NCBI RefSeq assembly: GCF_003115845.1
Contig: NZ_KZ819029.1
Coordinates: forward strand, 130,952-194,951
Direction of reading: 5' to 3'
Length of the DNA: 64,000 bases
Source of the DNA: Brenneria roseae subsp. roseae
GTDB taxonomy: Bacteria > Pseudomonadota > Gammaproteobacteria > Enterobacterales > Enterobacteriaceae
This document shows positions 28,772-38,945 of the stretch, piece after piece. The notes under the pieces are model-generated. The model was not told the DNA's origin, did no database searches, and was given only the letters and a program-made list of their open reading frames with translations. A program made the position numbers and the translations under genes. Position 1 is the stretch's first letter. Every line of letters starts with the position of its first letter.

Positions 28772-29788
28772 ATGAACGTTCTAGTTACTGGTGGTAGCGG
28801 TTACATAGGAAGTCATACCTGTGTACAGTTACTAACTGCTGGGCATCAGCCCGTCATTCTCGACAACTTATGCAACAGCAAAGCCAGCGTGGTTAAAACC
28901 ATGGCGCAATTAACCGGTAAAACCCCTGAATTCTATCAGGGCGATATCCGCGACATCTCATTGTTGAACGACATTTTTTCTCGTCATGAGATTGATGCGG
29001 TTATCCATTTTGCCGGCTTAAAAGCGGTCGGCGAATCTGTCCGCGAGCCTGTTAGCTACTATGATAATAATGTCTACGGTACGTTGACGCTGGTTGAAGC
29101 AATGAAAAAAGCAGGCGTGAAGAATCTGATTTTCAGTTCCTCCGCGACCGTTTATGGCGATCAGCCGCAGATCCCTTATAAGGAAAGCTTCCCGACCGGT
29201 CATCCGGCCAGCCCTTATGGCCGCAGCAAGCTGATGGTCGAGCAAATCCTGCAGGATTTGCAGCATGCCGAACCCGATTGGAGCATCACGCTGCTGCGTT
29301 ATTTCAACCCGGTGGGTGCGCATCCGTCAGGTGAAATGGGGGAAGATCCGCAGGGTATTCCCAATAATCTGATGCCTTATATCGCCCAGGTGGCCGTTGG
29401 CCGTCGGGAGTCGCTGGCTATTTTCGGCAATGACTACCCAACGGAAGATGGTACGGGCGTACGCGATTACATCCACGTCGTCGATCTGGCCGACGGACAT
29501 ATCGCGGCCATGAACGCACTGCAAAACCGCGCCGGCGTACATATCTACAATCTGGGAGCCGGCGTTGGTTATAGCGTATTGCAAGTGGTTGACGCTTTCA
29601 GCAAAGCCTGTGGCAAACCGTTAGCCTACCACTTCGCTCCACGTCGTCAGGGCGATCTGGCGGCCTATTGGGCCGATGCCGAGAAAGCGGCGCAGGATCT
29701 CAATTGGCGGGTCAGCCGTTCGCTGGACGAGATGGCGCAGGATACCTGGCGCTGGCAGTCCACTCATCCTCATGGTTACCCAGACTAA
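28772..29788 (+). CDS. galE: UDP-glucose 4-epimerase
   Basis: Interconverts UDP-glucose and UDP-galactose with bound NAD. The 338 residues show the Rossmann motif GGSGYIGSH at the N-terminus, the catalytic Ser in FSSSATVYG and YxxxK in SPYGRSKLM. Start follows AGAGGTCA. In E. coli galE leads galETKM, but here galM follows after 69 bases and galT and galK are absent. With no Leloir kinase or transferase alongside, the epimerase probably serves mainly to supply UDP-galactose for surface polysaccharides. No convincing GalR operator was found in the 162 bases upstream. Confidence 0.97.
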   Translation: MNVLVTGGSGYIGSHTCVQLLTAGHQPVILDNLCNSKASVVKTMAQLTGKTPEFYQGDIRDISLLNDIFSRHEIDAVIHFAGLKAVGESVREPVSYYDNNVYGTLTLVEAMKKAGVKNLIFSSSATVYGDQPQIPYKESFPTGHPASPYGRSKLMVEQILQDLQHAEPDWSITLLRYFNPVGAHPSGEMGEDPQGIPNNLMPYIAQVAVGRRESLAIFGNDYPTEDGTGVRDYIHVVDLADGHIAAMNALQNRAGVHIYNLGAGVGYSVLQVVDAFSKACGKPLAYHFAPRRQGDLAAYWADAEKAAQDLNWRVSRSLDEMAQDTWRWQSTHPHGYPD

Positions 29789-29857
29789 AAAACCAAGGGT
29801 ATAACTTGTTCAGGCAACCGCTTATGTTTGCCGGGCATCCACCCACAGGAGCAGGTC

Positions 29858-30904
29858 ATGTTGAATGAAAGAACCTCTGCGCTGGCGCCCGATGGCCAGC
29901 CGTTTCAATTAACTACCTTACAGAATCTGGCTGGCATGCGCGTTTGCCTGATGGACTGGGGCGCGACATGGCTTTCCTGCCAGCTCCCCATGTCGGGTGG
30001 CGAAATCCGGGAAGTGCTGCTGGGCTGCGCGTCGCCCGAGCAGTATCCACAGCAAAGCGCTTATCTTGGCGCGTCTATTGGCCGATACGCCAACCGTATC
30101 GCCAATGCCACATTCAGTCATGGTGATGAAACATACCTTCTGATCGCCAATCAGGACGTTCATCAGTTACACGGCGGTCCGGACGGATTTCACGCCCGCC
30201 GCTGGGTTATCCTCAGCCAGGATGCGACGCAGGTTACCTATCAACTGAACTCGCCAGATGGCGATCAGGGATACCCGGGCCACCTCAATGCGCAGGTTTG
30301 CTACCGTCTGACTGAACATAACGCGCTGGAAATAACCTATCAGGCCGTCACGGAGAAAATTTGCCCCGTATGCCTGACCAACCACGCCTATTTCAATCTC
30401 GACGGCAGTCCAACGGATGTACGCAAGCATCAGCTACAGCTGTTTTCCGATTATTATCTGCCGGTAAACAGCGCGGGCATACCCTGCGCGGACCTTAAAC
30501 TGGTCAAAGAAACGAGCATGGATTTTCGCCAGCCCAAAACGCTGGAACAGGATTTCCTGCGGGACGACGATCAGGTTGCCGTCGGCGGTTACGATCACGC
30601 TTACCTGCTGCACAGAACCTGTGGCTCCAGTGAGAGTCCGGCGGCCAATTTATGGTCATCGGATGGCCGGGTGATGATGAGTGTTTTTACCAGCGCGCCG
30701 GCGCTGCAACTCTACAGCGGCAATTTTCTATCAGGAACGCCAGCAAGAGAAGGCGGATACTATGAAAACCACGCAGGCGTGGCGCTGGAAAGCGAATTCC
30801 TGCCGGACAGCCCCAACCATCCAGACTGGCCGCAGCCGGACTGTTGGTTAAAACCGGGCAAAGTGTATCGCTCTGAAACGACTTATCAGTTTTTTACCCA
30901 GTAA
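29858..30904 (+). CDS. galM: Aldose 1-epimerase (galactose mutarotase)
   Basis: Interconverts the alpha and beta anomers of aldoses. The 348-residue protein starts MLNERTSALAPDGQPF as in E. coli GalM (346). Catalytic-site segments GRYANRIANA, HQLHGGPDGFH (His), CLTNHAYFNLDG (His) and ALESEFLPDSPNHPDWPQ (Glu) are all present. The ATG at 29858 has AGGAG upstream. It follows galE directly and is probably cotranscribed with it. Confidence 0.96.
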   Translation: MLNERTSALAPDGQPFQLTTLQNLAGMRVCLMDWGATWLSCQLPMSGGEIREVLLGCASPEQYPQQSAYLGASIGRYANRIANATFSHGDETYLLIANQDVHQLHGGPDGFHARRWVILSQDATQVTYQLNSPDGDQGYPGHLNAQVCYRLTEHNALEITYQAVTEKICPVCLTNHAYFNLDGSPTDVRKHQLQLFSDYYLPVNSAGIPCADLKLVKETSMDFRQPKTLEQDFLRDDDQVAVGGYDHAYLLHRTCGSSESPAANLWSSDGRVMMSVFTSAPALQLYSGNFLSGTPAREGGYYENHAGVALESEFLPDSPNHPDWPQPDCWLKPGKVYRSETTYQFFTQ

Positions 30905-30946
30905 TCCTGCCGGCTCTGTTGCTGCGACCTTGCTTTCCCTTTCTCT

Positions 30947-30975
30947 CCCAGTCACTTACTAACGTGGTGACTGGG
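30947..30975. terminator. Hairpin after galM
   Basis: Perfect nine-bp stem CCCAGTCAC / GTGACTGGG with an 11-base loop, 42 bases after the galM stop. No T tract follows, so intrinsic termination is uncertain. Confidence 0.45.
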
Positions 30976-31146
30976 AAATTCGGCTGACTTTCTCCAGACT
31001 GAAACCTGCAATTCATCAGCGATTATTAACTCATTGATAACACTGACAGAACATCTCTCCGCCAATTTACAAATCTCTTCAATTCCCTGCTTGCCCGCGT
31101 CAGATTTCCGCGCTTACACTGCGATGACTCACTGTAAGGATACGTT

Positions 31147-31593
31147 ATGCCAGCATCGTATTTATCGCCATCAATGATTCATCATCTGCGAACCAAAGGC
31201 AGATGGGGATGGCTATTAGCGTTATGCTGGCTGTTCCTGAATGCGCAGTTGGCGATTGCCGGTCACCAATGCGATTTGACGATCGGTCAGACGTCAGCAT
31301 TCATGCAGCACCAAACTCATCTGCAACAGACCGTCTCTCATGGGACTCATCACCATGACGAAGCCATGTCGGCCCAAGTGGTTAAACAGCAGACCCCGCT
31401 GTGTGAGAAACACTGTGTCCCAGATACCATCAAGCAGGACTACGCCAATCTGGCGCTGCTGGCTATCCCGGTCAGTAATGAACTGGCTCTGGCCAATCAA
31501 CCCTATTCCGTAAATTGCACCAGCGATGTCTGGTTTTCTCCACCGGCAGCAGGACCTCCGGCCGAAATCCGTTTCTGCCGCTTTAGAGAATAG
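31147..31593 (+). CDS. Small exported His/Cys-containing protein of a copper efflux operon (DUF2946-like)
   Basis: A 148-residue protein with a membrane/signal segment (GWLLALCWLFLNAQLAIA, about residues 20-37) and a periplasmic part containing metal-type residues: HQCDL, SHGTHHHDEAMS and CEKHC. The C-terminus (PPAAGPPAEIRFCRFRE) resembles the PP-containing end of DUF2946/CopL-like proteins often found beside copper genes. A strong AAGGAT site precedes the ATG. It is the first gene of the operon with cusF, cusC, cusB and cusA. Copper binding is inferred from composition and context. Confidence 0.65.
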   Translation: MPASYLSPSMIHHLRTKGRWGWLLALCWLFLNAQLAIAGHQCDLTIGQTSAFMQHQTHLQQTVSHGTHHHDEAMSAQVVKQQTPLCEKHCVPDTIKQDYANLALLAIPVSNELALANQPYSVNCTSDVWFSPPAAGPPAEIRFCRFRE

Positions 31594-31669
31594 CCCGAAC
31601 GATTAATAACCTCCGCTGCGCCAAACAGGCGTACTCACTGTTATTTATCGTTTTTATGGAGCTATTACT

Positions 31670-32014
31670 ATGCGTGCCATTTACGTCGCAATGATGACCG
31701 GTTTACTGTTCTCTTCTTCTCCCTTATGGGCCAATGAACATCAGCATCACTCAATGATGCCTTCCGATACGACCTCCACTGCAACTGACAACGCGTATCA
31801 AGCCACCGGGACGGTGAAGCAATGGAACGCCGACAGCGTAACCATCGCCCATACCCCGATTGCCGATTTGCACTGGCCTGCCATGACCATGGCGTTCAAA
31901 TTGCCTGCCGGGAGCGCGTTTGTTCCTTTGGCGGCGAATACGCCCGTCGCGTTCAGTTTTGTACAACAGGATAGCGGCTACGTACTGACCAATATTACGC
32001 CACAGCAAAAATAA
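31670..32014 (+). CDS. cusF: Periplasmic copper/silver metallochaperone CusF
   Basis: Binds Cu(I) or Ag(I) in the periplasm and hands it to the efflux pump. The 114 residues have a signal ending PLWA-NEHQHH, a His-rich linker, then the small OB-fold domain. The CusF binding site is complete: His (IAHTPIADLHW), Trp eight residues on, then two Met in WPAMTMAF, giving the H-x7-W-x2-M-x-M spacing of E. coli CusF. It precedes cusC by 15 bases. A second copy of this module is fused to CusB. Confidence 0.93.
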   Translation: MRAIYVAMMTGLLFSSSPLWANEHQHHSMMPSDTTSTATDNAYQATGTVKQWNADSVTIAHTPIADLHWPAMTMAFKLPAGSAFVPLAANTPVAFSFVQQDSGYVLTNITPQQK

Positions 32015-32029
32015 ACGAGGGTAGAACCA

Positions 32030-33289
32030 ATGCATATGTCCAAACATCGTGCCTCAGGCGCGTGTCTGGCAGTGTTGCTGTGGCTGCCAGCCGCATCTTT
32101 TGCGGCAGATCTGGATCTTGATCAGGCATTACAGGCGGCGGAACGTTATTCTGCCGAGCTGTCAGCCAACCAGCACCAGATTAGCGCGCTACAAAACATG
32201 GCCGACTCCGCGACACAACTTCCCGATCCACAGCTTCGATTCGGCGTTGAGAACCTGCCTTTGGGTGGAAACAACGGCAGCCGGCTGACGCGTGAAGGGA
32301 TGACCATGCAACGTATCGGTGTTATGCAAACCTATGTCAGCAGCAGTAAACGGGAAAGCAAAGCACAATCTTTCCGCGTGGAAGCCGACAGCCTGCGCAG
32401 CAACGGCGAAACCCTGCGCGCCCGGTTGCAGCGGGATACCGCTCAGGCCTGGCTCGAACTGGCTTTGTCACAAAAATCCCTGAAAGACGTGAAATCGCTG
32501 GTTGCCGAAAGCGAACGACAAATTGCCTTGCAGCAAGCGAGCGTGGCAGCAGGCAGCGAAGCCAGCAGCGTGCTGGATGCCAGATTAACGCTGGCAGCGA
32601 TGAAAGATCGTCTGGCCGATGCAGAACGGGATGTACAGATTGCCCGGGCCATGATCACACGGCTTACCGGTCTGTCTGATATCAATGTGCGGGGCGCTCT
32701 TCCGCGCTTTGAACGGCTGCCGGCATCACCGGAGGAACTGAGTAAAAACCTGCACCAACATCCGGAAATGCAACAGGCGCAGCGTGAGGCCGAGCTCGCT
32801 CAGGCTCGCTCGGCGCAATCGGCCGTTGCGGCGATCCCCGATATAGGGGTGGAGGTTTACTACGCCAAGCGGGGCAATGACTATGACGATATGGCAGGCG
32901 TGATGGTAACGGTCGATCTGCCGCTGTTTCAATCCAAACGGCAGGATAAAGACTACGCCGCGGATGTAGCACGAACGCAGGAAGCTCGCGACAACGTGCT
33001 GCTGGCAGCCCGGGAGCATCAGGTACAGCTCGATACGCTGATCGCGCAATATCAGGCAGCCCAATCACGCTGGCAGCGGCAGAATAACGAGGTTCTGCCC
33101 CTCCAACAGCAGCGCAGCAAGCTGATTCAGGCGCAGTATCAATCCGGCAGCAGTAGCCTTGACAGCGTTCTGGAAGCCCGACGCTCGCTGCTCGAAAGCA
33201 ATATTGCCGCACAAGCCGCCGCACGGGAAATGGCACAGTTCTGGGCGGCCATTCGCTATCTGACGCCACAGGGAAAACCGTTACAATGA
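32030..33289 (+). CDS. cusC: TolC-family outer-membrane efflux protein (CusC-like)
   Basis: Outer-membrane channel of the tripartite copper/silver pump, 419 residues. A Sec signal ends AASFA-ADLDLDQALQAA; two repeated TolC-type coiled-coil halves follow (for example QAWLELALSQKSLKDV and the Gln-rich helix from 330). Unlike E. coli CusC, there is no lipobox Cys at the mature N-terminus. The stop overlaps the cusB ATG by four bases (ATGA). The assignment rests on family resemblance and on its place between cusF and cusB. Confidence 0.88.
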   Translation: MHMSKHRASGACLAVLLWLPAASFAADLDLDQALQAAERYSAELSANQHQISALQNMADSATQLPDPQLRFGVENLPLGGNNGSRLTREGMTMQRIGVMQTYVSSSKRESKAQSFRVEADSLRSNGETLRARLQRDTAQAWLELALSQKSLKDVKSLVAESERQIALQQASVAAGSEASSVLDARLTLAAMKDRLADAERDVQIARAMITRLTGLSDINVRGALPRFERLPASPEELSKNLHQHPEMQQAQREAELAQARSAQSAVAAIPDIGVEVYYAKRGNDYDDMAGVMVTVDLPLFQSKRQDKDYAADVARTQEARDNVLLAAREHQVQLDTLIAQYQAAQSRWQRQNNEVLPLQQQRSKLIQAQYQSGSSSLDSVLEARRSLLESNIAAQAAAREMAQFWAAIRYLTPQGKPLQ

Positions 33290-34803
33290 AAAAATCCTTC
33301 GCTCTCAGCTTGATCGCGCTGGCGATCGTCGGTGCTATCGGTGTCGGCTATCTCTGGGGTCAACACCAGGCGGCATCAACATCGCCAGCCGCTCCATCAG
33401 CTAAAACAGAACGCCCGGTATTGTACTGGTACGATCCCATGGTGCCCGATAAGCGCTTTGACCAGCCCGGCAAATCACCGTTTATGGATATGCCGCTTGT
33501 TCCGCGTTATGCCGACGAGGTACAGGACGATGGCGGCGTCACTATCAGCGCCCGCCAGCAGCAAAATCTTGGCGTCCGTACCGCACGCGCAGAAATTCGC
33601 ACCGTCAATGCCCAGACGTCCGGCTACGGCACCGTCACGCTCAACGAACGGGGATTACGCACGTTGGTTGCCCCCAGTGGCGGTATCGTCGAACAGCTCA
33701 ATGTCAGCGCGTTGCAACAACAGGTTAAAAAAGGGGAAACGCTGGCAACGCTGTGGAATCCGGCCTGGGCCGCGGCGCAGCAGGAATATCTGGCGGTTCG
33801 GCAACTCGGCGATGATTCGCTGACCCAGGCTGCCCGCCGTCGGCTTTCCCTGCAATTTATGCCAGACACGGTTATCCGCCAGGTTGAACGCAGCGGTAAA
33901 CCGCAGGCCAGAATGGTCATTACCGCGCCGGAATCCGGTTACGTCAACAAACTTGAAGTCCGTGTCGGCATGCAGCTAACGCCAGCCCAGCCCTTGTTTG
34001 AACTGGCGAGTCTGAACCCTGTCTGGGTCGAGGTAGACTATCCCGAAGCACAGGCGGCGCGGTTAAGCGTCGGCAGCGAGATAACCGCCAGCAGCAACGC
34101 CTGGCCCGGACAAACGTTCCACGGGAAAATCAGCGAATTGCTTCCGCTGCTAGACAGCGACACCCGCACGCTGAAAGCCCGTGTCGTACTGGAAAACCCC
34201 CAGCAACAGTTAAAACCGGGGATGTACCTAACCGTCCAGCTTGCCAGCCAGCTTCCGCAGCCGATGCTGATGATCCCTCAACAAGCTTTGCTGGTCAGCG
34301 GCAGTCACAACCGGGTACTGATCAACGAGGGCGACGGCCACTTTACGCCACGAATAGTTACGGTAGGGACGACACAGAACGGTTGGACCGAAGTCGTTGC
34401 CGGGCTGAAAGCGGGTGAGAGCGTGGTGACATCGGGCCAATTCCTGATTGATTCCGAAGCCAGTCTGCGCAGTTCGCTATCACAGTTTGACGAAGCTAAT
34501 CAGGCGGAATCATCGCAATCCGCGGGTGAGGAAACTGCCGCACCGCCAAAAGACGTCTATCAAACGCAGGGGACGATCAAAGCCGTCAACGGCGACCAGA
34601 TCACCATCGAACATGATGCCGTTCCGGCGTTGAACTGGTCGCCCATGACGATGGATTTTACCCTGCCGAAGAGCGGATTGCCTCAGGGTATCAATATCAA
34701 CAGTAAAGTTCGCTTCAGTTTCAGCATGGACGACAGCGGCATTCATATTCAGGATATCTCCCCGCTTGACGTACCCCAAACCGGGCATGGAGGCCACCAA
34801 TGA
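33286..34803 (+). CDS. cusB: RND periplasmic adaptor CusB fused to a C-terminal CusF domain
   Basis: Membrane-fusion protein linking CusA to CusC. The 505 residues exceed E. coli CusB (407) because of an added domain. Order: N-terminal membrane anchor (about 5-25), heavy-metal-binding segment [19 protein letters not shown] (about 50-75) with MDMPLVPRY, lipoyl/hairpin and beta-barrel domains (about 85-390), an Asp/Glu/Ser-rich linker, then a CusF-like domain (about 418-490) with [17 protein letters not shown], which keeps the H-x7-W-x2-M-x-M metal site. The C-terminus is GHGGHQ. Start and stop overlap the neighbouring genes by four bases each. Confidence 0.94.
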   Translation: MKKSFALSLIALAIVGAIGVGYLWGQHQAASTSPAAPSAKTERPVLYWYDPMVPDKRFDQPGKSPFMDMPLVPRYADEVQDDGGVTISARQQQNLGVRTARAEIRTVNAQTSGYGTVTLNERGLRTLVAPSGGIVEQLNVSALQQQVKKGETLATLWNPAWAAAQQEYLAVRQLGDDSLTQAARRRLSLQFMPDTVIRQVERSGKPQARMVITAPESGYVNKLEVRVGMQLTPAQPLFELASLNPVWVEVDYPEAQAARLSVGSEITASSNAWPGQTFHGKISELLPLLDSDTRTLKARVVLENPQQQLKPGMYLTVQLASQLPQPMLMIPQQALLVSGSHNRVLINEGDGHFTPRIVTVGTTQNGWTEVVAGLKAGESVVTSGQFLIDSEASLRSSLSQFDEANQAESSQSAGEETAAPPKDVYQTQGTIKAVNGDQITIEHDAVPALNWSPMTMDFTLPKSGLPQGININSKVRFSFSMDDSGIHIQDISPLDVPQTGHGGHQ

Positions 34804-37800
34804 TTGCCTATATCATCCGCTGGTCATTGCAAAACCGGCTGTTAGTGCTGCTGGCGGCATTATTGATGGCCGCCTGGGGGATAACCTCGTTGCAGAAAAC
34901 TCCGCTGGATGCCCTGCCAGATCTGTCTGACGTGCAGGTGATTATTCGCGTCAGCTATCCGGGGAAGGCACCGCAGGTTGTCGAAAATCAGGTCACCTAT
35001 CCGCTGACCACCACCATGCTGTCCGTACCGGGCGCCAAAACGGTGCGGGGTTTCTCCATGTTTGGTGACGCCTACGTTTATATTCTGTTTGAGGACGGCA
35101 CCGATCCTTATTGGGCGCGCTCCCGCGTGCTGGAATATCTCAGTCAGGTGCAGTCCAGCCTGCCCGCGGAGGCTAAAACGTCGCTGGGGCCGGATGCCAC
35201 CGGCGTCGGCTGGATCTACGAATATGCCCTTGTCGATCGCAGCGGTAAGCATAGTCTGGCCGATCTGCGCGGCATACAGGACTGGTTGTTAAAGTTCGAA
35301 CTGAAAACCATCCCTAATGTGGCGGAAATCGCCAGCGTCGGCGGCATGGTGAAACAGTATCAGGTCATCGTCGATCCGGAGAGAATGCGCACACAAAACA
35401 TTACTCACCAGCAGATTATTACCGCCATACAGGCTGCCAACCAGGAAAGCGGCGGTTCGGTGCTGGAACTGGGTGAAGCTGAATACATGGTTCGCACCTC
35501 CGGCTACCTGAAAAATGCGCAGGACTTCAATCATGTCGTCATTACCATGCGCAATGGCATACCGGTCTTGTTACAGGATGTCGCTACCCTGCGTGAAGGG
35601 CCTGAAATGCGGCGCGGCATTGCCGAATTGAATGGCGAAGGCGAAGTGGCCGGCGGCATTATTGTGTTGCGTTCAGGCAAAAATGCGCTGGATACCCTGC
35701 ATGCCGTGAAAGCCCGGCTACAGGAAATTCAAAAAAGCCTGCCTGCCGGGGTAGAAATTGTGACGACATACGATCGCTCTCAGTTGATTGAACACGCGAT
35801 CGAAACGCTCAGCCATAAATTGCTGGAAGAGTTTGCCGTTGTTGCCGTCATCTGCGCCCTGTTCCTGTTCCATTTCCGCTCGGCGCTGGTGGCGATCATC
35901 AGTTTACCGCTGGGGATCCTGGGCGCGTTTATCATCATGCGTTATCAGGGCGTCAACGCCAACATCATGTCGCTGGGCGGCATCGCCATCGCGATTGGCG
36001 CGATGGTGGATGCGGCGATCGTGATGATAGAGAATATGCATAAAGTCGTTGAGCAATGGCGTCACGATCACCCGGGAGAGGAACCACAGGAACGTGATTG
36101 GTGGCGCCTGGCTGAAAGAGCCGCCGTCGAAGTTGGCCCGGCGTTGTTTTGTAGCCTGCTGATTATCACGCTGTCCTTTGTGCCGGTGTTCTCGCTGGAA
36201 GCACAGGAAGGCCGTATGTTTTCACCGCTGGCGTTTACCAAAACTTACGCCATGGCGGTTGCCGCCGGACTCGGTATTACGCTGATTCCGGTGTTGATGG
36301 GATATTTTGTACGGGGGAAAATCCCCGATGAGCAGGCCAACCCGCTGAACCGCTGGCTAATCAACGCCTATCACCCAATCCTGCAACGCGTGCTGAGCCA
36401 TCCCAAAACCACGCTGTTGATTTCGGGTCTGTTACTCCTGTTCACGCTGTTTCCTTTGGGGCGTCTCGGCAGCGAATTCATGCCGCCGCTGGACGAGGGA
36501 GATCTACTGTATATGCCCTCGACGTTGCCCGGAATTTCCGCCCGTGAAGCTGCGCGCCTGCTGCAACAAACCGATCGGCTGATCAAAACCGTACCTGAGG
36601 TCGAATCCGTTTTCGGCAAAGCTGGCCGGGCGGAAACCGCGACCGATCCGGCGCCGCTGACCATGCTGGAAAGTACGATTCGGTTGAAACCCCGCGATCA
36701 ATGGCGTCCTGGTATGACCACGGATAAGCTGATTGCCGAGTTGGATCAAACCGTCAACCTGCCGGGCATCGCCAACGTTTGGGTGCCGCCGATTCGTAAC
36801 CGTCTGGATATGCTGGCGACCGGCATTAAAAGCCCGGTCGGTATCAAGGTGAATGGCAATAATATACAGGACATCGAACGGATTGCCGCCCAGATCGAAC
36901 AGGTGGTGAGAAACGTCCCCGGCGTAACGTCGGCGCTGGCTGAGCGGCTGGCGGGAGGGCGCTATATCGATATTGATATCGACCGCCTGCGGGCCGCTCG
37001 CTACGGCGTTTCCGTCGATGAATTGCAGTCTATGGTATCGACCTTGATTGGCGGACAGAATATCGGTGAAACCATCGAGGGCCGTCAGCGCTACCCCATC
37101 AATCTCCGCTACCCACGCGAGTTGCGGGATTCGCTGGAAAAACTGCGTGATTTACCGGTTATCACGGAGAGCGGCGCACGCGTCACGCTGGCAGAACTGG
37201 CTGATATCCGCGTCAGCGAAGGACCGCCGATGCTGAAAAGCGAAAACGGACGTCTGTCTGACTGGATTTATGTGGATCTGCGCGGCCGCGATTTGAAATC
37301 TGCCGTCGAAGAAATGCAGCAGGTCGTCGCACAACAGGTAACACTGCCAGAAGGCGTCTCGCTCAGTTGGTCCGGGCAGTTTGAGTATCTCGAACGTGCG
37401 ACGGAAAAAATGAAAATCGTCGTGCCCTTCACGCTGCTGATTATTTTTGTGCTGTTGTACATGACGTTCAAACGGGTGAAAGATGCCCTGTTGATTATGG
37501 CGACTCTGCCCTTCGCACTGATTGGCGGAGTCTGGTTACTGTATCTTCTTGGCTATAATCTTTCTGTGGCCGGCGCCGTCGGCTTTATTGCTCTGGCGGG
37601 CGTCTCGGCTGAGTTTGGCGTCATTATGCTGCTGTATCTCAATCATGCGGTGGAAAAACACCGCATAGCCGGGCAGCCGTTATCCCGACAGCAGTTGATG
37701 GACGCCATTCACGAAGGTGCGGTACTGCGCGTTCGCCCCAAAATGATGACTGTCGCCACCATCATGGCGGGTCTGTTGCCCATCATGTGGGGAGGCGGCA

Positions 37801-37937
37801 GCGGTTCGGAGATCATGCAACGGATTGCCGCCCCGATGATCGGTGGTATGGTAAGCGCACCGCTGCTTTCCATGCTGGTCATCCCGGCGGTTTACCTTTT
37901 ATTGCACAAGGATGATTCGGATACGCTGAAACGGTAA
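34800..37937 (+). CDS. cusA: Heavy-metal (Cu/Ag) RND efflux pump CusA
   Basis: Proton-driven inner-membrane pump of the HME-RND family, 1045 residues (E. coli 1047). Twelve membrane helices and two large periplasmic loops are evident. Family markers include [65 protein letters not shown] in helix 4 and [16 protein letters not shown]. Met-containing periplasmic segments PLTMLEST and [10 protein letters not shown] match the metal-binding cleft of CusA. It overlaps cusB by ATGA. The operon carries no CusRS-type two-component genes in the window, so its regulator lies elsewhere. Confidence 0.95.
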   Translation: MIAYIIRWSLQNRLLVLLAALLMAAWGITSLQKTPLDALPDLSDVQVIIRVSYPGKAPQVVENQVTYPLTTTMLSVPGAKTVRGFSMFGDAYVYILFEDGTDPYWARSRVLEYLSQVQSSLPAEAKTSLGPDATGVGWIYEYALVDRSGKHSLADLRGIQDWLLKFELKTIPNVAEIASVGGMVKQYQVIVDPERMRTQNITHQQIITAIQAANQESGGSVLELGEAEYMVRTSGYLKNAQDFNHVVITMRNGIPVLLQDVATLREGPEMRRGIAELNGEGEVAGGIIVLRSGKNALDTLHAVKARLQEIQKSLPAGVEIVTTYDRSQLIEHAIETLSHKLLEEFAVVAVICALFLFHFRSALVAIISLPLGILGAFIIMRYQGVNANIMSLGGIAIAIGAMVDAAIVMIENMHKVVEQWRHDHPGEEPQERDWWRLAERAAVEVGPALFCSLLIITLSFVPVFSLEAQEGRMFSPLAFTKTYAMAVAAGLGITLIPVLMGYFVRGKIPDEQANPLNRWLINAYHPILQRVLSHPKTTLLISGLLLLFTLFPLGRLGSEFMPPLDEGDLLYMPSTLPGISAREAARLLQQTDRLIKTVPEVESVFGKAGRAETATDPAPLTMLESTIRLKPRDQWRPGMTTDKLIAELDQTVNLPGIANVWVPPIRNRLDMLATGIKSPVGIKVNGNNIQDIERIAAQIEQVVRNVPGVTSALAERLAGGRYIDIDIDRLRAARYGVSVDELQSMVSTLIGGQNIGETIEGRQRYPINLRYPRELRDSLEKLRDLPVITESGARVTLAELADIRVSEGPPMLKSENGRLSDWIYVDLRGRDLKSAVEEMQQVVAQQVTLPEGVSLSWSGQFEYLERATEKMKIVVPFTLLIIFVLLYMTFKRVKDALLIMATLPFALIGGVWLLYLLGYNLSVAGAVGFIALAGVSAEFGVIMLLYLNHAVEKHRIAGQPLSRQQLMDAIHEGAVLRVRPKMMTVATIMAGLLPIMWGGGSGSEIMQRIAAPMIGGMVSAPLLSMLVIPAVYLLLHKDDSDTLKR

Positions 37938-37944
37938 AGCAAGA

Positions 37945-37982
37945 GCGTGATTTTGAGCAAATATAGTGCGGATAAATCACGC
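37945..37982. terminator. Hairpin after cusA
   Basis: Nine-bp stem GCGTGATTT / AAATCACGC with a 20-base loop, 7 bases past the cusA stop and ahead of the gpmA promoter. No T tract; a weak or factor-dependent terminator is possible. Confidence 0.4.
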
Positions 37983-37999
37983 CCGTCATCGACTATCGA

Positions 38000-38029
38000 T
38001 TGCCGATAACCGTTCTCCGCCCCTATAAT
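38000..38029 (+). promoter_or_regulatory. Sigma-70 promoter of gpmA
   Basis: A -35 TTGCCG, an 18-base spacer and a perfect -10 TATAAT lie 45 bases ahead of the gpmA start, which is preceded by the strong ribosome site AAGGAGTTT. Confidence 0.6.
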
Positions 38030-38074
38030 GAAACGAGTTATCACAGAAATCTTAGGATATGAAGGAGTTTAGCT

Positions 38075-38827
38075 ATGGCTGTAACTAAGCTGGTACTGGT
38101 AAGACACGGTGAGAGCCAGTGGAACAATGAAAACCGCTTCACAGGCTGGTACGACGTGGATCTGTCCGACAAAGGTCGCACAGAAGCCAAGGCCGCCGGT
38201 AAATTGCTTAAAGAAGAAGGTTTTGCCTTTGACTTTGCTTATACCTCCGTGCTGAAACGTGCCATTCATACGCTGTGGAATGTACTGGACGAGCTGGATC
38301 AAGCCTGGCTGCCAGTAGAAAAATCCTGGAAACTGAATGAGCGTCATTACGGTGCCTTGCAGGGTCTGAACAAAGCCGAAACCGCTGAAAAATACGGTGA
38401 CGAGCAGGTGAAACAATGGCGTCGTGGTTTTGCCGTTACCCCACCAGAACTGACTCGTGATGATGAACGTTTCCCTGGACACGACCCGCGTTACGCGTCA
38501 CTGAGCGACGATGAACTGCCGTTAACCGAAAGCCTGGCTCTGACTATTGAACGTGTGGTGCCTTATTGGAATGAAACCATTCTGCCGCGCATCAAAAGCG
38601 GTGAGCGCGTTATCATCGCCGCTCACGGCAACTCCCTGCGCGCCTTGGTTAAATATCTGGACAATATGGGCGAAGACGAAATTCTCGAACTGAACATCCC
38701 GACGGGCGTGCCGTTGGTTTATGAGTTCGATGAAAATTTCAAACCGATTAAACACTACTATCTGGGCAACGCTGATGAAATCGCAGCAAAAGCCGCAGCC
38801 GTAGCGAATCAGGGTAAAGCCAAGTAA
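38075..38827 (+). CDS. gpmA: 2,3-bisphosphoglycerate-dependent phosphoglycerate mutase
   Basis: Glycolytic interconversion of 3- and 2-phosphoglycerate. The 250 residues equal E. coli GpmA. Phosphorylated His11 lies in [10 protein letters not shown]; the second active-site His is in [34 protein letters not shown] is the Arg/Glu catalytic loop. Single gene with its own promoter and terminator, in its E. coli place near the gal genes and aroG. Confidence 0.98.
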   Translation: MAVTKLVLVRHGESQWNNENRFTGWYDVDLSDKGRTEAKAAGKLLKEEGFAFDFAYTSVLKRAIHTLWNVLDELDQAWLPVEKSWKLNERHYGALQGLNKAETAEKYGDEQVKQWRRGFAVTPPELTRDDERFPGHDPRYASLSDDELPLTESLALTIERVVPYWNETILPRIKSGERVIIAAHGNSLRALVKYLDNMGEDEILELNIPTGVPLVYEFDENFKPIKHYYLGNADEIAAKAAAVANQGKAK

Positions 38828-38847
38828 TTCGGCTGACCTGACAACCC

Positions 38848-38875
38848 AAAAAACCGGCTGATCAGCCGGTTTTTT
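38848..38875. terminator. Bidirectional terminator between gpmA and aroG
   Basis: Near-perfect palindrome AAAAAACCGGCTGA / TCAGCCGGTTTTTT, about 20 bases after the gpmA stop. A and T tracts on both sides suit termination of the two convergent genes. Confidence 0.93.
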
Positions 38876-38945
38876 ATTGGAGATTAATGACAGAGCGCAG
38901 TGATAAGGGATAGATCGTAAAAACCCAATCATCCCTGTAAGCCGC

